Shown piece after piece: positions 1 through 6,493 of a stretch of 7,807 bases of DNA. Every line of letters begins with the position of its first letter. Position 1 is the stretch's first letter. Source of the stretch: Chrysiogenia bacterium (GTDB taxonomy: Bacteria > JAGRBM01); the NCBI GenBank assembly GCA_020434085.1, contig JAGRBM010000108.1, positions 1-7,807 on the forward strand, read 5' to 3'. Both the position numbers and the translations under genes were made by a program. A model generated the notes under the pieces. The model did not search any database, was not told where the DNA came from, and saw only the letters and a program-made list of their open reading frames with translations.

Positions 1-1602
1 CCATCCGCTCAGGAGTGCGCCGACGTTCACACTCAGGTCCGCGCGCAGTAATTGCCGCCCTGTTTTCGAGCTGCCTCCGTCCATGAGCGTCAGCGCGCCA
101 TCGCCACTAAGTTGCACACCGGTGGTTGCGGCTTCGATGGCGGCGACCTTGAGCTCGCCACGCTTTGGATCGAGCGTGCCGCGGGCGCTTGCGCGCGCCC
201 TTCCATCGTGCGTGACCGCACCGCTGTCCACACGAAGACCGGCGCTCGTTGAGATGCTCCATTCGAGGAGACCAGATTTCGAGGCCGCCTCCAGCGAAAG
301 TTTGCCCTGCTTGACGAGCAGCGCCCTGCCCTGTCCGATGCTGACCCAGTTTCCTCCGAGCGCTGCCTTGCCCAGCACCGGCAGCTTTCCGGGCTCCAGC
401 TTGAGACGCTCGAATGCACCGGTCGCGCCGAAGCGGGCGAGCGTAATCTCGCCGTACCTCGCCTGCTCGACCTGCGCTTCTATCTCACCTGAAAGCGTCG
501 CAGCTTCGCCCCGGTAGGAAATCGATACCGCCCTGGCTGCCACGCGCCCCTGGGCTTCCACGCGCTGCTCGCCAAACTGCGAGACAAACTCGGCAAGTTC
601 GCTGAGTTCCGCGTCCAGCGAATCGACCTTCCAGTCCGCGCTGAGCTGCGGAGCAACCGCAAGCTCGCCCGCACTGACGAGCGAGATCGCCTTGCCGAGC
701 TGAAGATTGAATTTCTCACAGGCGTATTGCGACGCGCTGATTGTTCCGCCGCACGTGGCCTCAAAGCTCAGGGGTGAGGGGAGCACCAGGGCCTTGCCGC
801 CTTCGGCCAGGCGCCGAATCGGCAATTGCCAGCTCGTTTCAATACTCAGCGCGTCACCGCCCGCAAGCCGGGCGTCGAGCAGGCCCGAAACGTCGAACGT
901 CGCCTCGCGCGCGCGCTGCCCGGTAAGCAGTGTCGCGGAGAGCGCGGCCGTGGGCTCCGCACGCAGGTTTGCTTTCAGGAAATGCTCCGGGCCCACGCGT
1001 CCCTGCGCGAAGAGGGAGAAGGTTCCGGCTGCGAGCTGTAACTCGGGGGTTTCAACCCGCACGCGCAGGCCTTCGAGCTCAAGTTCTTCAATTTCGATGG
1101 GCAGTTCGAGCGGCTGCGCCGTCGAGGGGCTCGACGTTGCGACCGGCTCACTCCCGACATCACCTGCCGATGATTCCCAGTTCCACTTGCCCGATTCCTG
1201 CTTGATGAGCAGCTCGATCCCGCTTGCCCGAAGCGCGCGCACGTGCAGCTCACCCTTTGCCAGTTTCCAGGGATCGAAGGAAAATTCGAGGGTCTTTACC
1301 CGAAGGTCGTCGGGTGCGTCACCGACGCGCTCCCCGATGCGGGCATTCGTCAGCTCAAAGCCGCGCAGCGGTGCAATCTGGAGAGATTCGATGGTGACCG
1401 GGCGGCCAAGGCGGGCCGATAGCTGTTCTTCAAGCCAGGGGCGCAGCGCCTCGGCGGGAAACCACTGGAGCAGCGCCACACCAATCAGCAGGAGCGTCAC
1501 GAGAACTAACACAAATACACGCAACCACGTGCGCGGCGAGCCCCGGCCGCCCGGATTGCTGGTTGATGTGGGTTGCTCTTGCTGACCCGGCGTCTGCGCC
1601 AC
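1..1602 (-). CDS. AsmA-family envelope protein, 3' end outside the window
   Basis: The reading frame is open from a GTG at 1602 to the window edge, giving 534 codons without a stop; the C-terminus is missing. Residues 1-26 are polar and Pro/Ser/Gly-rich. Residues about 27-46 form one hydrophobic segment (RVFVLVLVTLLLIGVALL), which I read as an uncleaved inner-membrane anchor. It is followed by the AsmA-type entry motif (residues 50-90), including LEEQLSARLGRPVTIESLQI and FELTNARIG, and by the pattern 'L.FSFDPWKLAKGELHVRALRASGIELLI...GKWNW' at about 105-142. The rest is beta-rich and repetitive, as expected of AsmA/TamB/DUF748-like proteins, which are large periplasmic proteins linked to outer-membrane biogenesis and lipid transfer. 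A GGGGGAG Shine-Dalgarno sequence 5 nt upstream supports the GTG start. The gene lies 29 nt after the FecR gene and is probably cotranscribed. The family is clear; the exact subfamily is not. Confidence 0.88.
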   Translation of the reverse strand, partial: MAQTPGQQEQPTSTSNPGGRGSPRTWLRVFVLVLVTLLLIGVALLQWFPAEALRPWLEEQLSARLGRPVTIESLQIAPLRGFELTNARIGERVGDAPDDLRVKTLEFSFDPWKLAKGELHVRALRASGIELLIKQESGKWNWESSAGDVGSEPVATSSPSTAQPLELPIEIEELELEGLRVRVETPELQLAAGTFSLFAQGRVGPEHFLKANLRAEPTAALSATLLTGQRAREATFDVSGLLDARLAGGDALSIETSWQLPIRRLAEGGKALVLPSPLSFEATCGGTISASQYACEKFNLQLGKAISLVSAGELAVAPQLSADWKVDSLDAELSELAEFVSQFGEQRVEAQGRVAARAVSISYRGEAATLSGEIEAQVEQARYGEITLARFGATGAFERLKLEPGKLPVLGKAALGGNWVSIGQGRALLVKQGKLSLEAASKSGLLEWSISTSAGLRVDSGAVTHDGRARASARGTLDPKRGELKVAAIEAATTGVQLSGDGALTLMDGGSSKTGRQLLRADLSVNVGALLSGW

Positions 1603-1607
1603 AGGGA

Positions 1608-1614
1608 CTCCCCC
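1608..1614 (-). promoter_or_regulatory. Shine-Dalgarno site fixing the GTG start of the AsmA gene
   Basis: GGGGGAG on the minus strand ends 5 nt before the GTG at 1602. No ATG at the 5' end of this frame is better placed, so this site decides the start. Confidence 0.6.
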
Positions 1615-1631
1615 GCCGTTGGCTGGGCCGG

Positions 1632-2546
1632 TTATTCCGCCCGGATTGGCGGCACGACGCTCTCGGGCTCATCGGGTTTCCCGCTCTCCTGGCCAGGCTG
1701 TTCGGCCGGCTGCTGGGCGGGCGTTTCCGGCGTAGCCGCCGGCGCGTCATCGCCGCCCGGCTCGGGAAGCGGAATACGGTCGAGTTCAAGGTTCCATGCA
1801 GTGAATTCATCCTCGGCGCTGTCGGCGGTCGGATCGATTCCCACCGGCTCGCTCGCCGTGCCCGTGGGGCTCACGCGGATGTACTGCCAGCTGCTGACGA
1901 TGCGTTCCCATTCCTCCACGGTTACCTCGCGCGGGCCGGGCACTTCCTGGGGTCCCGGCACTTCCTGCGGGCGGCCGGTGACCTGGCGCGGGCCGGGCAC
2001 CTGCGCGGGAACGCCCTTCACGGCGACCTTGCCCTCATAGACCTTGAAGAGCGAGTCCTGCCCCTCGCCGGCGAAGTTCACCTGGAAGGCCGTGCCGCGC
2101 ACGCCGGCCACCGCCGTCGTCGTCGCCACGTTGTAGTAAGAATCGGCACCGGCAAGCTTGCGCACCTTGGCCCAGAGGCGACCGATGAACAGCTTGGCCT
2201 CGAATTGCTTGGTCTTGTTGCGGGTCGGGAAATACAGATGCGAGAGTCGGAGCTTTGTGTTGGGTGCCAGACGCACGACCCCGCCGTCGGGTAGCTTCAG
2301 CTCCGCGCGGCTGCTCTCCGTGGTCTTTACAAAGTGCCCCTGCACCACGCCGTCACCAAGCTTGAGCGACTGCCACGGGCCGTTCTTGCCTGCCGCTGCG
2401 AAGGCCTGGCCTTCAAGGCGCGAAAGCGTGACCGTGCGCTCGCCGTCACGAGCGGCAAATGCCTGAAAACCGCCGAGCACACTCAATGAGACAACGAGCG
2501 CCCACAGCAGCGGTCGGCTCCAGCCGGCACGCACATAGCCCTTCAT
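1632..2546 (-). CDS. Secreted FecR-domain protein with Pro-rich repeat and tail
   Basis: A 304-residue protein. Residues 1-31 form a Sec signal peptide (two Arg, a hydrophobic core, then AFA before a likely cut), so it should be periplasmic or outer-membrane associated. The FecR domain covers about 67-173, with LPDGGVVRLAPNTKLRL (85-101) and the hallmark ATTTAVAGVRGTAFQV (141-156), followed by a VYEGKVAVKG strand. Residues 182-208 are a six-residue repeat built on QVPGP/EVPGP. The last 45 residues are rich in Pro, Glu, Ala and Gln and look disordered. Classic FecR proteins are inner-membrane sigma regulators; this one has a cleavable signal and no FecI-type sigma gene beside it, so a structural or sensing role in the envelope is more likely (inference). 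It lies 34 nt after the PEGA gene. A TTG one codon upstream (2549) is possible but fits the ribosome site less well. Confidence 0.9.
   Translation of the reverse strand: MKGYVRAGWSRPLLWALVVSLSVLGGFQAFAARDGERTVTLSRLEGQAFAAAGKNGPWQSLKLGDGVVQGHFVKTTESSRAELKLPDGGVVRLAPNTKLRLSHLYFPTRNKTKQFEAKLFIGRLWAKVRKLAGADSYYNVATTTAVAGVRGTAFQVNFAGEGQDSLFKVYEGKVAVKGVPAQVPGPRQVTGRPQEVPGPQEVPGPREVTVEEWERIVSSWQYIRVSPTGTASEPVGIDPTADSAEDEFTAWNLELDRIPLPEPGGDDAPAATPETPAQQPAEQPGQESGKPDEPESVVPPIRAE
1926..2006 (-). repeat. Short 18-nt tandem repeat inside the FecR gene
   Basis: About four degenerate copies of an 18-nt unit encode a six-residue period (QVPGPR, QVTGRP, QEVPGP, QEVPGP, then REV). The 15-mer gcgcgggccgggcac occurs at both 1929-1943 and 1986-2000 on the plus strand. 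It keeps the reading frame and forms a Pro/Gly linker directly after the FecR domain. Confidence 0.75.
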
Positions 2547-2551
2547 CAATA

Positions 2552-2558
2552 CTCCTCC
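2552..2558 (-). promoter_or_regulatory. Shine-Dalgarno site of the FecR gene
   Basis: GGAGGAG lies 5 nt before the ATG at 2546 but only 2 nt before the in-frame TTG at 2549. The ATG is therefore the better start, giving 304 rather than 305 residues. Confidence 0.7.
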
Positions 2559-2580
2559 AGGACGCGAAGAACGCGGCCCT

Positions 2581-2901
2581 CTACTGAACCTTGTCCAGAC
2601 TTGCGCGAATCGTCTGTTTGGCGCCGCCGCCCACCATTAGTTCCTGCGCGTGGGTTTCATAGCCTTCCTTGCGCAGTTCCAGGTGGTGGCGACCGCCATC
2701 GAGCTCGAGCACCTTCATGCGGCCATCGAAATCGCTGGCCTTGCCCTTCAACTTGCCGTCGATCCAGACCTCGGCGCTACGCGGTTCCACACGGAACACC
2801 ACGAGCCCACGATCGGCCACCTGCTCGACACTGCGCGAGGCGCAGGCCCCGAGCAGGGAGACCGAAAGCACAACCAGAATCGCTGCAATGGCATTTCTCA
2901 T
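2581..2901 (-). CDS. Small PEGA-domain lipoprotein
   Basis: A 106-residue protein. The N-terminus MRNAIAAILVVLSVSLLGAC is a lipoprotein signal with lipobox LLGAC, so Cys20 should be acylated. Residues about 31-102 match the PEGA domain, a small beta-sandwich of surface and envelope proteins: 'GLVVFRVEPRSAEVWIDGKLKG', a central Gly-rich turn, then LRKEGYETHAQEL and a final beta strand. PEGA domains are thought to mediate binding or structural roles; no catalytic residues are expected. The same frame extends upstream to 3039, but that stretch overlaps the CsgG gene and has no signal sequence, so the internal ATG at 2901 is chosen. It lies 16 nt after the CsgG gene and 34 nt before the FecR gene, and is clearly operonic. 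Confidence 0.9.
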   Translation of the reverse strand: MRNAIAAILVVLSVSLLGACASRSVEQVADRGLVVFRVEPRSAEVWIDGKLKGKASDFDGRMKVLELDGGRHHLELRKEGYETHAQELMVGGGAKQTIRASLDKVQ

Positions 2902-2907
2902 CTTGGT

Positions 2908-2912
2908 TTCCT
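2908..2912 (-). promoter_or_regulatory. Shine-Dalgarno site that sets the PEGA lipoprotein start
   Basis: AGGAA lies 6 nt before the ATG at 2901. Together with the lipobox just inside, it rules out the longer frame beginning at 3039. Confidence 0.6.
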
Positions 2913-2917
2913 GTTTC

Positions 2918-3904
2918 TCAGCTCTGCGAGGCAGCGGCCGGCGCTGCGGGTTTTGCAGGCGCCGGGCGTTCTTTGAGAGTGACCTGCTGTCCGGCAGCAA
3001 TGCCGGTTCGACCGGAAACGATCTTGCACTTCGAGACATTCTGCCCGAAGAGGCTGATCACTTCGAGTTCACCCACCTCGGGACCGATTTCCTGGCCCAG
3101 CTCGCGGCCGCTGTCGGGATCGACAAGCACCTCGCCCAGCCGGTTGACCTGCAGCTTGTCACCAACCTGCAGGCCGGTTTCCTTGCCAGCATTGACGATG
3201 GCCGTGCCACGCCCGGCATCGACCTTCACGACCTTGCCGCGCCACTCCTGGGTGACAAGCGAGTCGAGCAGGCTTTGCATGAACTGCTTGACCGACGCCC
3301 GCAGCGCAATCTGGCCAAGACTCTGGTCGTAACCGCCCTTGGCGCCGAAGCCCAGCAACTCGCCCTTCGTGTCTTCGGCTTCGCCCGTTCCGCTGCCTGC
3401 ATAGAGGATCTCACCGGTCGTCGTATCCACCAGGCGGACATCGACCACCGCACGGGCAACCTGCTTCTTGCTCTTGGCAATCAGGGCGTCGGTGTGCTCG
3501 GTGTGAACACCGAACTCGCTGATGGTGCCGATGATCATTGCCTGCAGGCCCAGCACGCGGCCGGCCTGCGCCGCCGTGGCGGGATCGATCGCGCCGCTCT
3601 GTCCGAGCGCCTGTTCCTTGAGGACTTCGTCGAGCTGGCTGCGCTCGACCAGAATAAAGGCATCGGTCTTGGCCAGTTCCGTCGTCACGATGTCGACGAT
3701 GGCCTGCCCCACGCGATAGCGCTTGGCATAGGTTGCCTTGTTTTCGAACTTGACCACGCCGACCCGTTTTTTCGGCCCCCTGGTGGTGATGACATAACTG
3801 GTTTCGGCCTCGGCCGACTGGCCGGCGGGCTCTTTGGCCTTAGGCGCGCAGCCGACAACAACGAGCGTTGCCAGCAGGAGCGCCAGTAGCGTCGAATTTC
3901 TCAC
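2918..3904 (-). CDS. CsgG-domain lipoprotein with a FlgT-C-like C-terminal domain
   Basis: A 328-residue protein with a GTG start. The lipoprotein signal ends in VVVGC, so Cys19 should be acylated. After a short linker, residues about 46-213 fit the CsgG/TolB-N/LpoB-like fold: KKRVGVVKFEN, a helix with IVDIVTTELAKTDAFILVERSQLDEVLKEQ, AAQAGRVLGLQAMIIGTISE, and VDVRLVDTTTGEILYAGSGTGEA. Residues about 222-311 form a second beta domain with the pattern of the FlgT C-terminal (SH3-like) domain: GKVVKVDAGRGTAIVNAGKE, TGLQVGDKLQVNRLGEVLVD, PDSGRELGQEIG, and a final GIAAGQQVTL. An Ala/Pro-rich tail of about 17 residues follows. The CsgG fold can form outer-membrane pores (curli) or act as a periplasmic adaptor (LpoB, FlgT middle domain). 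No curli subunit or csgE/F gene is present, so curli export is not implied. It sits 49 nt after the FlgT-N-like gene. Confidence 0.88.
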   Translation of the reverse strand: MRNSTLLALLLATLVVVGCAPKAKEPAGQSAEAETSYVITTRGPKKRVGVVKFENKATYAKRYRVGQAIVDIVTTELAKTDAFILVERSQLDEVLKEQALGQSGAIDPATAAQAGRVLGLQAMIIGTISEFGVHTEHTDALIAKSKKQVARAVVDVRLVDTTTGEILYAGSGTGEAEDTKGELLGFGAKGGYDQSLGQIALRASVKQFMQSLLDSLVTQEWRGKVVKVDAGRGTAIVNAGKETGLQVGDKLQVNRLGEVLVDPDSGRELGQEIGPEVGELEVISLFGQNVSKCKIVSGRTGIAAGQQVTLKERPAPAKPAAPAAASQS

Positions 3905-3907
3905 GGT

Positions 3908-3915
3908 CTCCCCTT
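3908..3915 (-). promoter_or_regulatory. Shine-Dalgarno site of the CsgG gene (GTG start)
   Basis: AAGGGGAG ends 3 nt before the GTG at 3904 (5 nt counted from AAGGGG). The spacing is short but usable. The GTG is followed at once by a good lipoprotein signal, and no ATG offers an alternative. Confidence 0.5.
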
Positions 3916-3927
3916 CCCGATCATTCC

Positions 3928-3946
3928 CGGGCGCTATGCGCGCCCG
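3928..3946 (-). other. GC-rich hairpin between the FlgT-N-like and CsgG genes
   Basis: CGGGCGC (3928-3934) and GCGCCCG (3940-3946) are exact reverse complements with a 5-nt loop, inside a 49-nt gap. No U-tract follows on the transcribed strand, so it is not a standard terminator. It could mark an mRNA processing or stability point that uncouples expression of the two genes. Confidence 0.45.
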
Positions 3947-3953
3947 TCTGTCA

Positions 3954-5168
3954 CTATTGCTTGACCAGCACGATGCTGATGGTGTTCTGCGTCACTTCCT
4001 GAATTTCAATCAGGAAGTCCGGGAAATCGCGAAGCGCAAGCTCGTCGGCCAACGTCTGCGCCGTCCCCGTCTTCATGTCCAGTTCCAGCGTGGTGCTACC
4101 TTTGGCGGTCTTGCGCTGGTGAATGGCTTCAATGCCGCGCAGCTCACGCTTGAGGGCCTGCTTGAACTGGGCCAGGTGCTTGTAGGTACCATAAGAGATG
4201 TTCAGCTCCACGCTGTGGTTCTGCACCACCTTCTCGATCATCTTGGGCATGATCTCCGCGGCGACCTTTTTCACACACTTGCGAAGCGCCTCGGGGCCGC
4301 CGACCTCGGGGATCGAGTGGACGTGGGTGCAGCTCTCACTGGCGCTGGTCACCACGCGCCCGGTGTCGGTTTTCACGACCTTGATGGAGATGTTCGCCGG
4401 GATCGAGAACATCGGTGAGTTCAGGATGCGGTTGCCCTGCCGGACGTAGGCCTTTCCGTAGACCACCATTTCGGCGGCCATCTGGTTGCCCAGTTCCTGC
4501 ACCTGACGATCGGTCAGATCTGTGGCGCCGTATGCGTTGGAAACCTTGATGTTGCCGCTGGCGGCTGCGAGGTCCACCACCGGGAAGTTGTTGTCGGTGA
4601 ATTCCTGAAGGAAGGTGTTCTCCGTGGTGTTGAGATCGAAGGACTGGGCCGTCGCGCTGACCTGGGCGCCGGCGCCCGTCCACCACGCCGTCCAGACTTC
4701 CTGGCCGATCTGCTGCTCTGCAATCATGAAGAGCGTGCGCGGCTTGTTGCTCTGCTGCAGGCCGGTCTGGACGAGGTCCTTGAGCTGGGCTTCGAGAAAG
4801 CTCTTGGCCACGACGGCATCGACGACGACCTTGTAGGTGCCATCGCCCTGCGCGCCCTCGGAAATGATCTTGTAGCTCTGCACGAAGGCCCGCGACTTCG
4901 AATAGATCCGGTCGCTCACCATCTGGAAGTTCTCTACGAGGGTTTCGCTGTCGACCACCACGCCGGCGGCCTGCTCAACCGCGGCACGCAGAGCCTGGTC
5001 GAGCGCCTTGTCGCGCGCATGCATCTCGTTGTTGCCGATGATGGCGTCAAAGCCTTCGGCCCGCACGCGCAGGCTATCGTCCTGGGCGTGGGCGCCGGCA
5101 ACCGGCAGGGAAAGAAGCAGGGTGAAGAGCACGAGCAGCGCAACGGCGCCGCGACTGAGTCGGTTCAT
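3954..5168 (-). CDS. Secreted protein with FlgT-N-like domain, three-part architecture
   Basis: A 404-residue protein. Residues 1-28 are a Sec signal peptide ending AHA|QDD. Residues about 33-130 resemble the FlgT N-terminal domain: VRAEGFDAIIGNNEMHARDK, then ALDQALRAAVEQAAGVVVDS, ETLVENFQMVSDRI, a YKIISEG strand, and TYKVVVDAVV. Residues about 143-315 look like a CsgG/TolB-N-type alpha/beta domain: PRTLFMIAEQQIGQEVWTAW, FTDNNFPVVDL, MAAEMVVYGKAYVRQGNRIL. Residues 318-402 form a small alpha/beta C-domain with ELNISYGTYKHLAQFKQALK. The only cysteines in the mature chain are Cys280 and Cys298, which could form a disulfide in the periplasm. FlgT builds the outer-membrane H ring of the Vibrio flagellum; a similar ring or scaffold role is inferred here, but no flagellar gene is in view. 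The start could instead be the ATG at 5180, four codons upstream; the chosen ATG directly precedes the signal peptide. A terminator upstream implies its own promoter or readthrough. Confidence 0.85.
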   Translation of the reverse strand: MNRLSRGAVALLVLFTLLLSLPVAGAHAQDDSLRVRAEGFDAIIGNNEMHARDKALDQALRAAVEQAAGVVVDSETLVENFQMVSDRIYSKSRAFVQSYKIISEGAQGDGTYKVVVDAVVAKSFLEAQLKDLVQTGLQQSNKPRTLFMIAEQQIGQEVWTAWWTGAGAQVSATAQSFDLNTTENTFLQEFTDNNFPVVDLAAASGNIKVSNAYGATDLTDRQVQELGNQMAAEMVVYGKAYVRQGNRILNSPMFSIPANISIKVVKTDTGRVVTSASESCTHVHSIPEVGGPEALRKCVKKVAAEIMPKMIEKVVQNHSVELNISYGTYKHLAQFKQALKRELRGIEAIHQRKTAKGSTTLELDMKTGTAQTLADELALRDFPDFLIEIQEVTQNTISIVLVKQ

Positions 5169-5223
5169 GGTTCGGTCCATCCCGTATGTTTCAGTGACTG
5201 CGCCGCTTTCGGCGCGAGCCCGT
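5169..5223 (-). promoter_or_regulatory. Likely leader of the FlgT-N-like operon, with a small hairpin
   Basis: This is the stretch between the terminator and the FlgT-N-like gene. It contains a perfect 6-bp GC stem (5200-5205 with 5210-5215, 4-nt loop) and no U-tract. I could not find a convincing -35/-10 pair here, although the five-gene operon should need a promoter near this point unless it relies on readthrough. Confidence 0.3.
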
Positions 5224-5268
5224 AATAACAAAGCCGGCCCGGCCCTTCACAATCGGGTCCGGGCCGGC
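5224..5268 (-). terminator. Strong intrinsic terminator after the TPR-SLH gene
   Basis: On the minus strand GCCGGCCCGG (5268-5259) pairs perfectly with CCGGGCCGGC (5242-5233). Inside, after one bulged A, CCC (5257-5255) pairs with GGG (5245-5243), leaving a 9-nt loop. The 3' arm is followed by TTTGTTATT. The hairpin starts 14 nt after the TAA of the TPR-SLH gene. This splits the region into an upstream unit (LPP20 and TPR-SLH genes) and a downstream five-gene unit. Confidence 0.82.
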
Positions 5269-5282
5269 CTCATCAAGCCTGA

Positions 5283-6443
5283 TTAGTACTGCAGGGCCTC
5301 ATGCAGCTTGCGAATCGCCAGCAGGGCCTTGGCACCGCTGACCGCATCCTTGGGCGCAAACTCGCCCGTGGAGAGGTCCTTGGGCTCAAGGATCTGGCGC
5401 GAGGTCGCAACCATCACCGCGTTGAAGTACGGCGCGTCGCTGCGCACGTCGGGGAACGGGCTGGTCTCGTCGATGAACTTGGTCGGAAGCGCCGTGTCAC
5501 CGCTGATCTTGACCAGAATGTCCTCGATCATCATCGCAAACTCCGCCTTGGCAATTGCCTCGGAGGGGTTGAACTTGTTCTGGGAATCGAGTTCCAGGCC
5601 GCGGATGCCGAGTTTGAGCACCTCGAGAATGTCAGCACGCAGGACGTGATCCTGGATGTCGACGCCGATTTCGGCCGACGACATGGCCTGCTTCTTGGCC
5701 TTCTCGCCCGGGGCGTGGAAGGAGGTGTCGAACTTGGCGCCGCGTTGTTTGAAGAGCTTCTGGATGTTGAGCTCCTCAATGAGGAGCGCGGCCAGGTCGG
5801 CGCGGGTGATCTTGTCGATCAGCGCAATCTGCTTGCCGATCTCGCTGCCGGGGGCGGCGAGCTGAATCTCCTGCACCAGGCGCCACTCGCGGCGAGCCTC
5901 GGCGGAGTAGTCACCCTGCAGATCGAGGACCTGACGGAACATCTCGCCGGCTTTGCCGAACTGGAGGCCGCGCTTGTAAGCAATACCCATGTAGTAGCGC
6001 GCCGCCGTGCTATCGCCGTCCTCGTCGATAGCTTCCTTGAAGTGATCTTCTGCATCAGAGAGCCAGTCGTCACCCATCTTGGCGGTGAGGTAGCGGACCA
6101 TGCCGATGTTGGCGACCACTTCGTCATCGTCACTGTCGGCGGTAGAAAGCGCCTTCTCTATATCGTTCTCGGCGTGCTCCCAGTCGCCCTTCTGGGCGAA
6201 GACCAGGCTGCGACCCACGAGAGCGCCGGTGAAGTCCTTCTTCAGGCTGAGCGCAAGTTCGAAGCTCTTGAGGGCTTCATCGTATTCTTCGTTGTCGAGC
6301 TGGCGGTTGCCGACCTTTGTATGGTGCTCGGGCGTATCGAGGGCGGCTTCCTTGGCGCGGCTCTTGTCGCCACAGGCGCTGACCGAACCAAGCAGGGCTA
6401 CTGCCACGGCCACCAACCAGAGATTGCTGACGATTTTCTTCAT
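5283..6443 (-). CDS. Lipoprotein with TPR repeats and SLH-like repeats
   Basis: A 386-residue protein. The signal ends SVSAC, so Cys24 is the likely acylated residue. Residues about 39-100 carry two TPR-like helical pairs (GNRQLDNEEYDEALKSFELA, FAQKGDWEHAENDIEKAL). More TPR-like units follow at about 105-145 and 148-180 (YYMGIAYKRGLQFGKAGEMF). The second half resembles S-layer homology (SLH) repeats: KITRADLAALLIEEL (211-225), then FNPSEAIAKAEFAMMIEDIL (291-310), then FIDETSPFPDVRSDAPYFNA and FAPKDAVSGAKALLAIRKL (323-380). SLH modules usually bind cell-wall polymers, and TPRs bind proteins, so a link between an envelope complex and the wall is a fair inference. The SLH match is degenerate in its first repeat. 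AGGAGA lies 6 nt before the ATG. The gene follows the LPP20 gene by 50 nt with no terminator between them, so the two are probably cotranscribed. Confidence 0.88.
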   Translation of the reverse strand: MKKIVSNLWLVAVAVALLGSVSACGDKSRAKEAALDTPEHHTKVGNRQLDNEEYDEALKSFELALSLKKDFTGALVGRSLVFAQKGDWEHAENDIEKALSTADSDDDEVVANIGMVRYLTAKMGDDWLSDAEDHFKEAIDEDGDSTAARYYMGIAYKRGLQFGKAGEMFRQVLDLQGDYSAEARREWRLVQEIQLAAPGSEIGKQIALIDKITRADLAALLIEELNIQKLFKQRGAKFDTSFHAPGEKAKKQAMSSAEIGVDIQDHVLRADILEVLKLGIRGLELDSQNKFNPSEAIAKAEFAMMIEDILVKISGDTALPTKFIDETSPFPDVRSDAPYFNAVMVATSRQILEPKDLSTGEFAPKDAVSGAKALLAIRKLHEALQY

Positions 6444-6493
6444 GGATGCTCTCCTAAACTTTCTTTCCTAGCCGGTGCCTTCTCAAGCAGTCG

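Noticed and set aside
707-2294. Plus-strand ORFs (707-1585 and 1563-2294) opposite the AsmA and FecR genes
   Set aside because: One product is Ser/Arg/Pro-rich and the other a mirror of the FecR codons; neither shows a domain. The minus strand encodes a continuous AsmA-type protein through 1602-1 and a FecR protein.
2902-3039. N-terminal extension of the PEGA protein
   Set aside because: It overlaps the end of the CsgG gene and would bury a lipoprotein signal at residue 47. The internal ATG has a ribosome site.
2669-3889. Long plus-strand ORF (406 codons) opposite the PEGA and CsgG genes
   Set aside because: It spans parts of two minus-strand genes and their gap, has no signal or domain pattern, and is the kind of open antisense frame that high-GC codon bias produces. 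The minus-strand reading gives clear lipoboxes and domains.
2918-3904. Curli secretion channel csgG
   Set aside because: The CsgG fold is shared by LpoB, TolB and FlgT. No csgA, B, E or F gene is near, and the extra FlgT-C-like domain is not part of curli CsgG.
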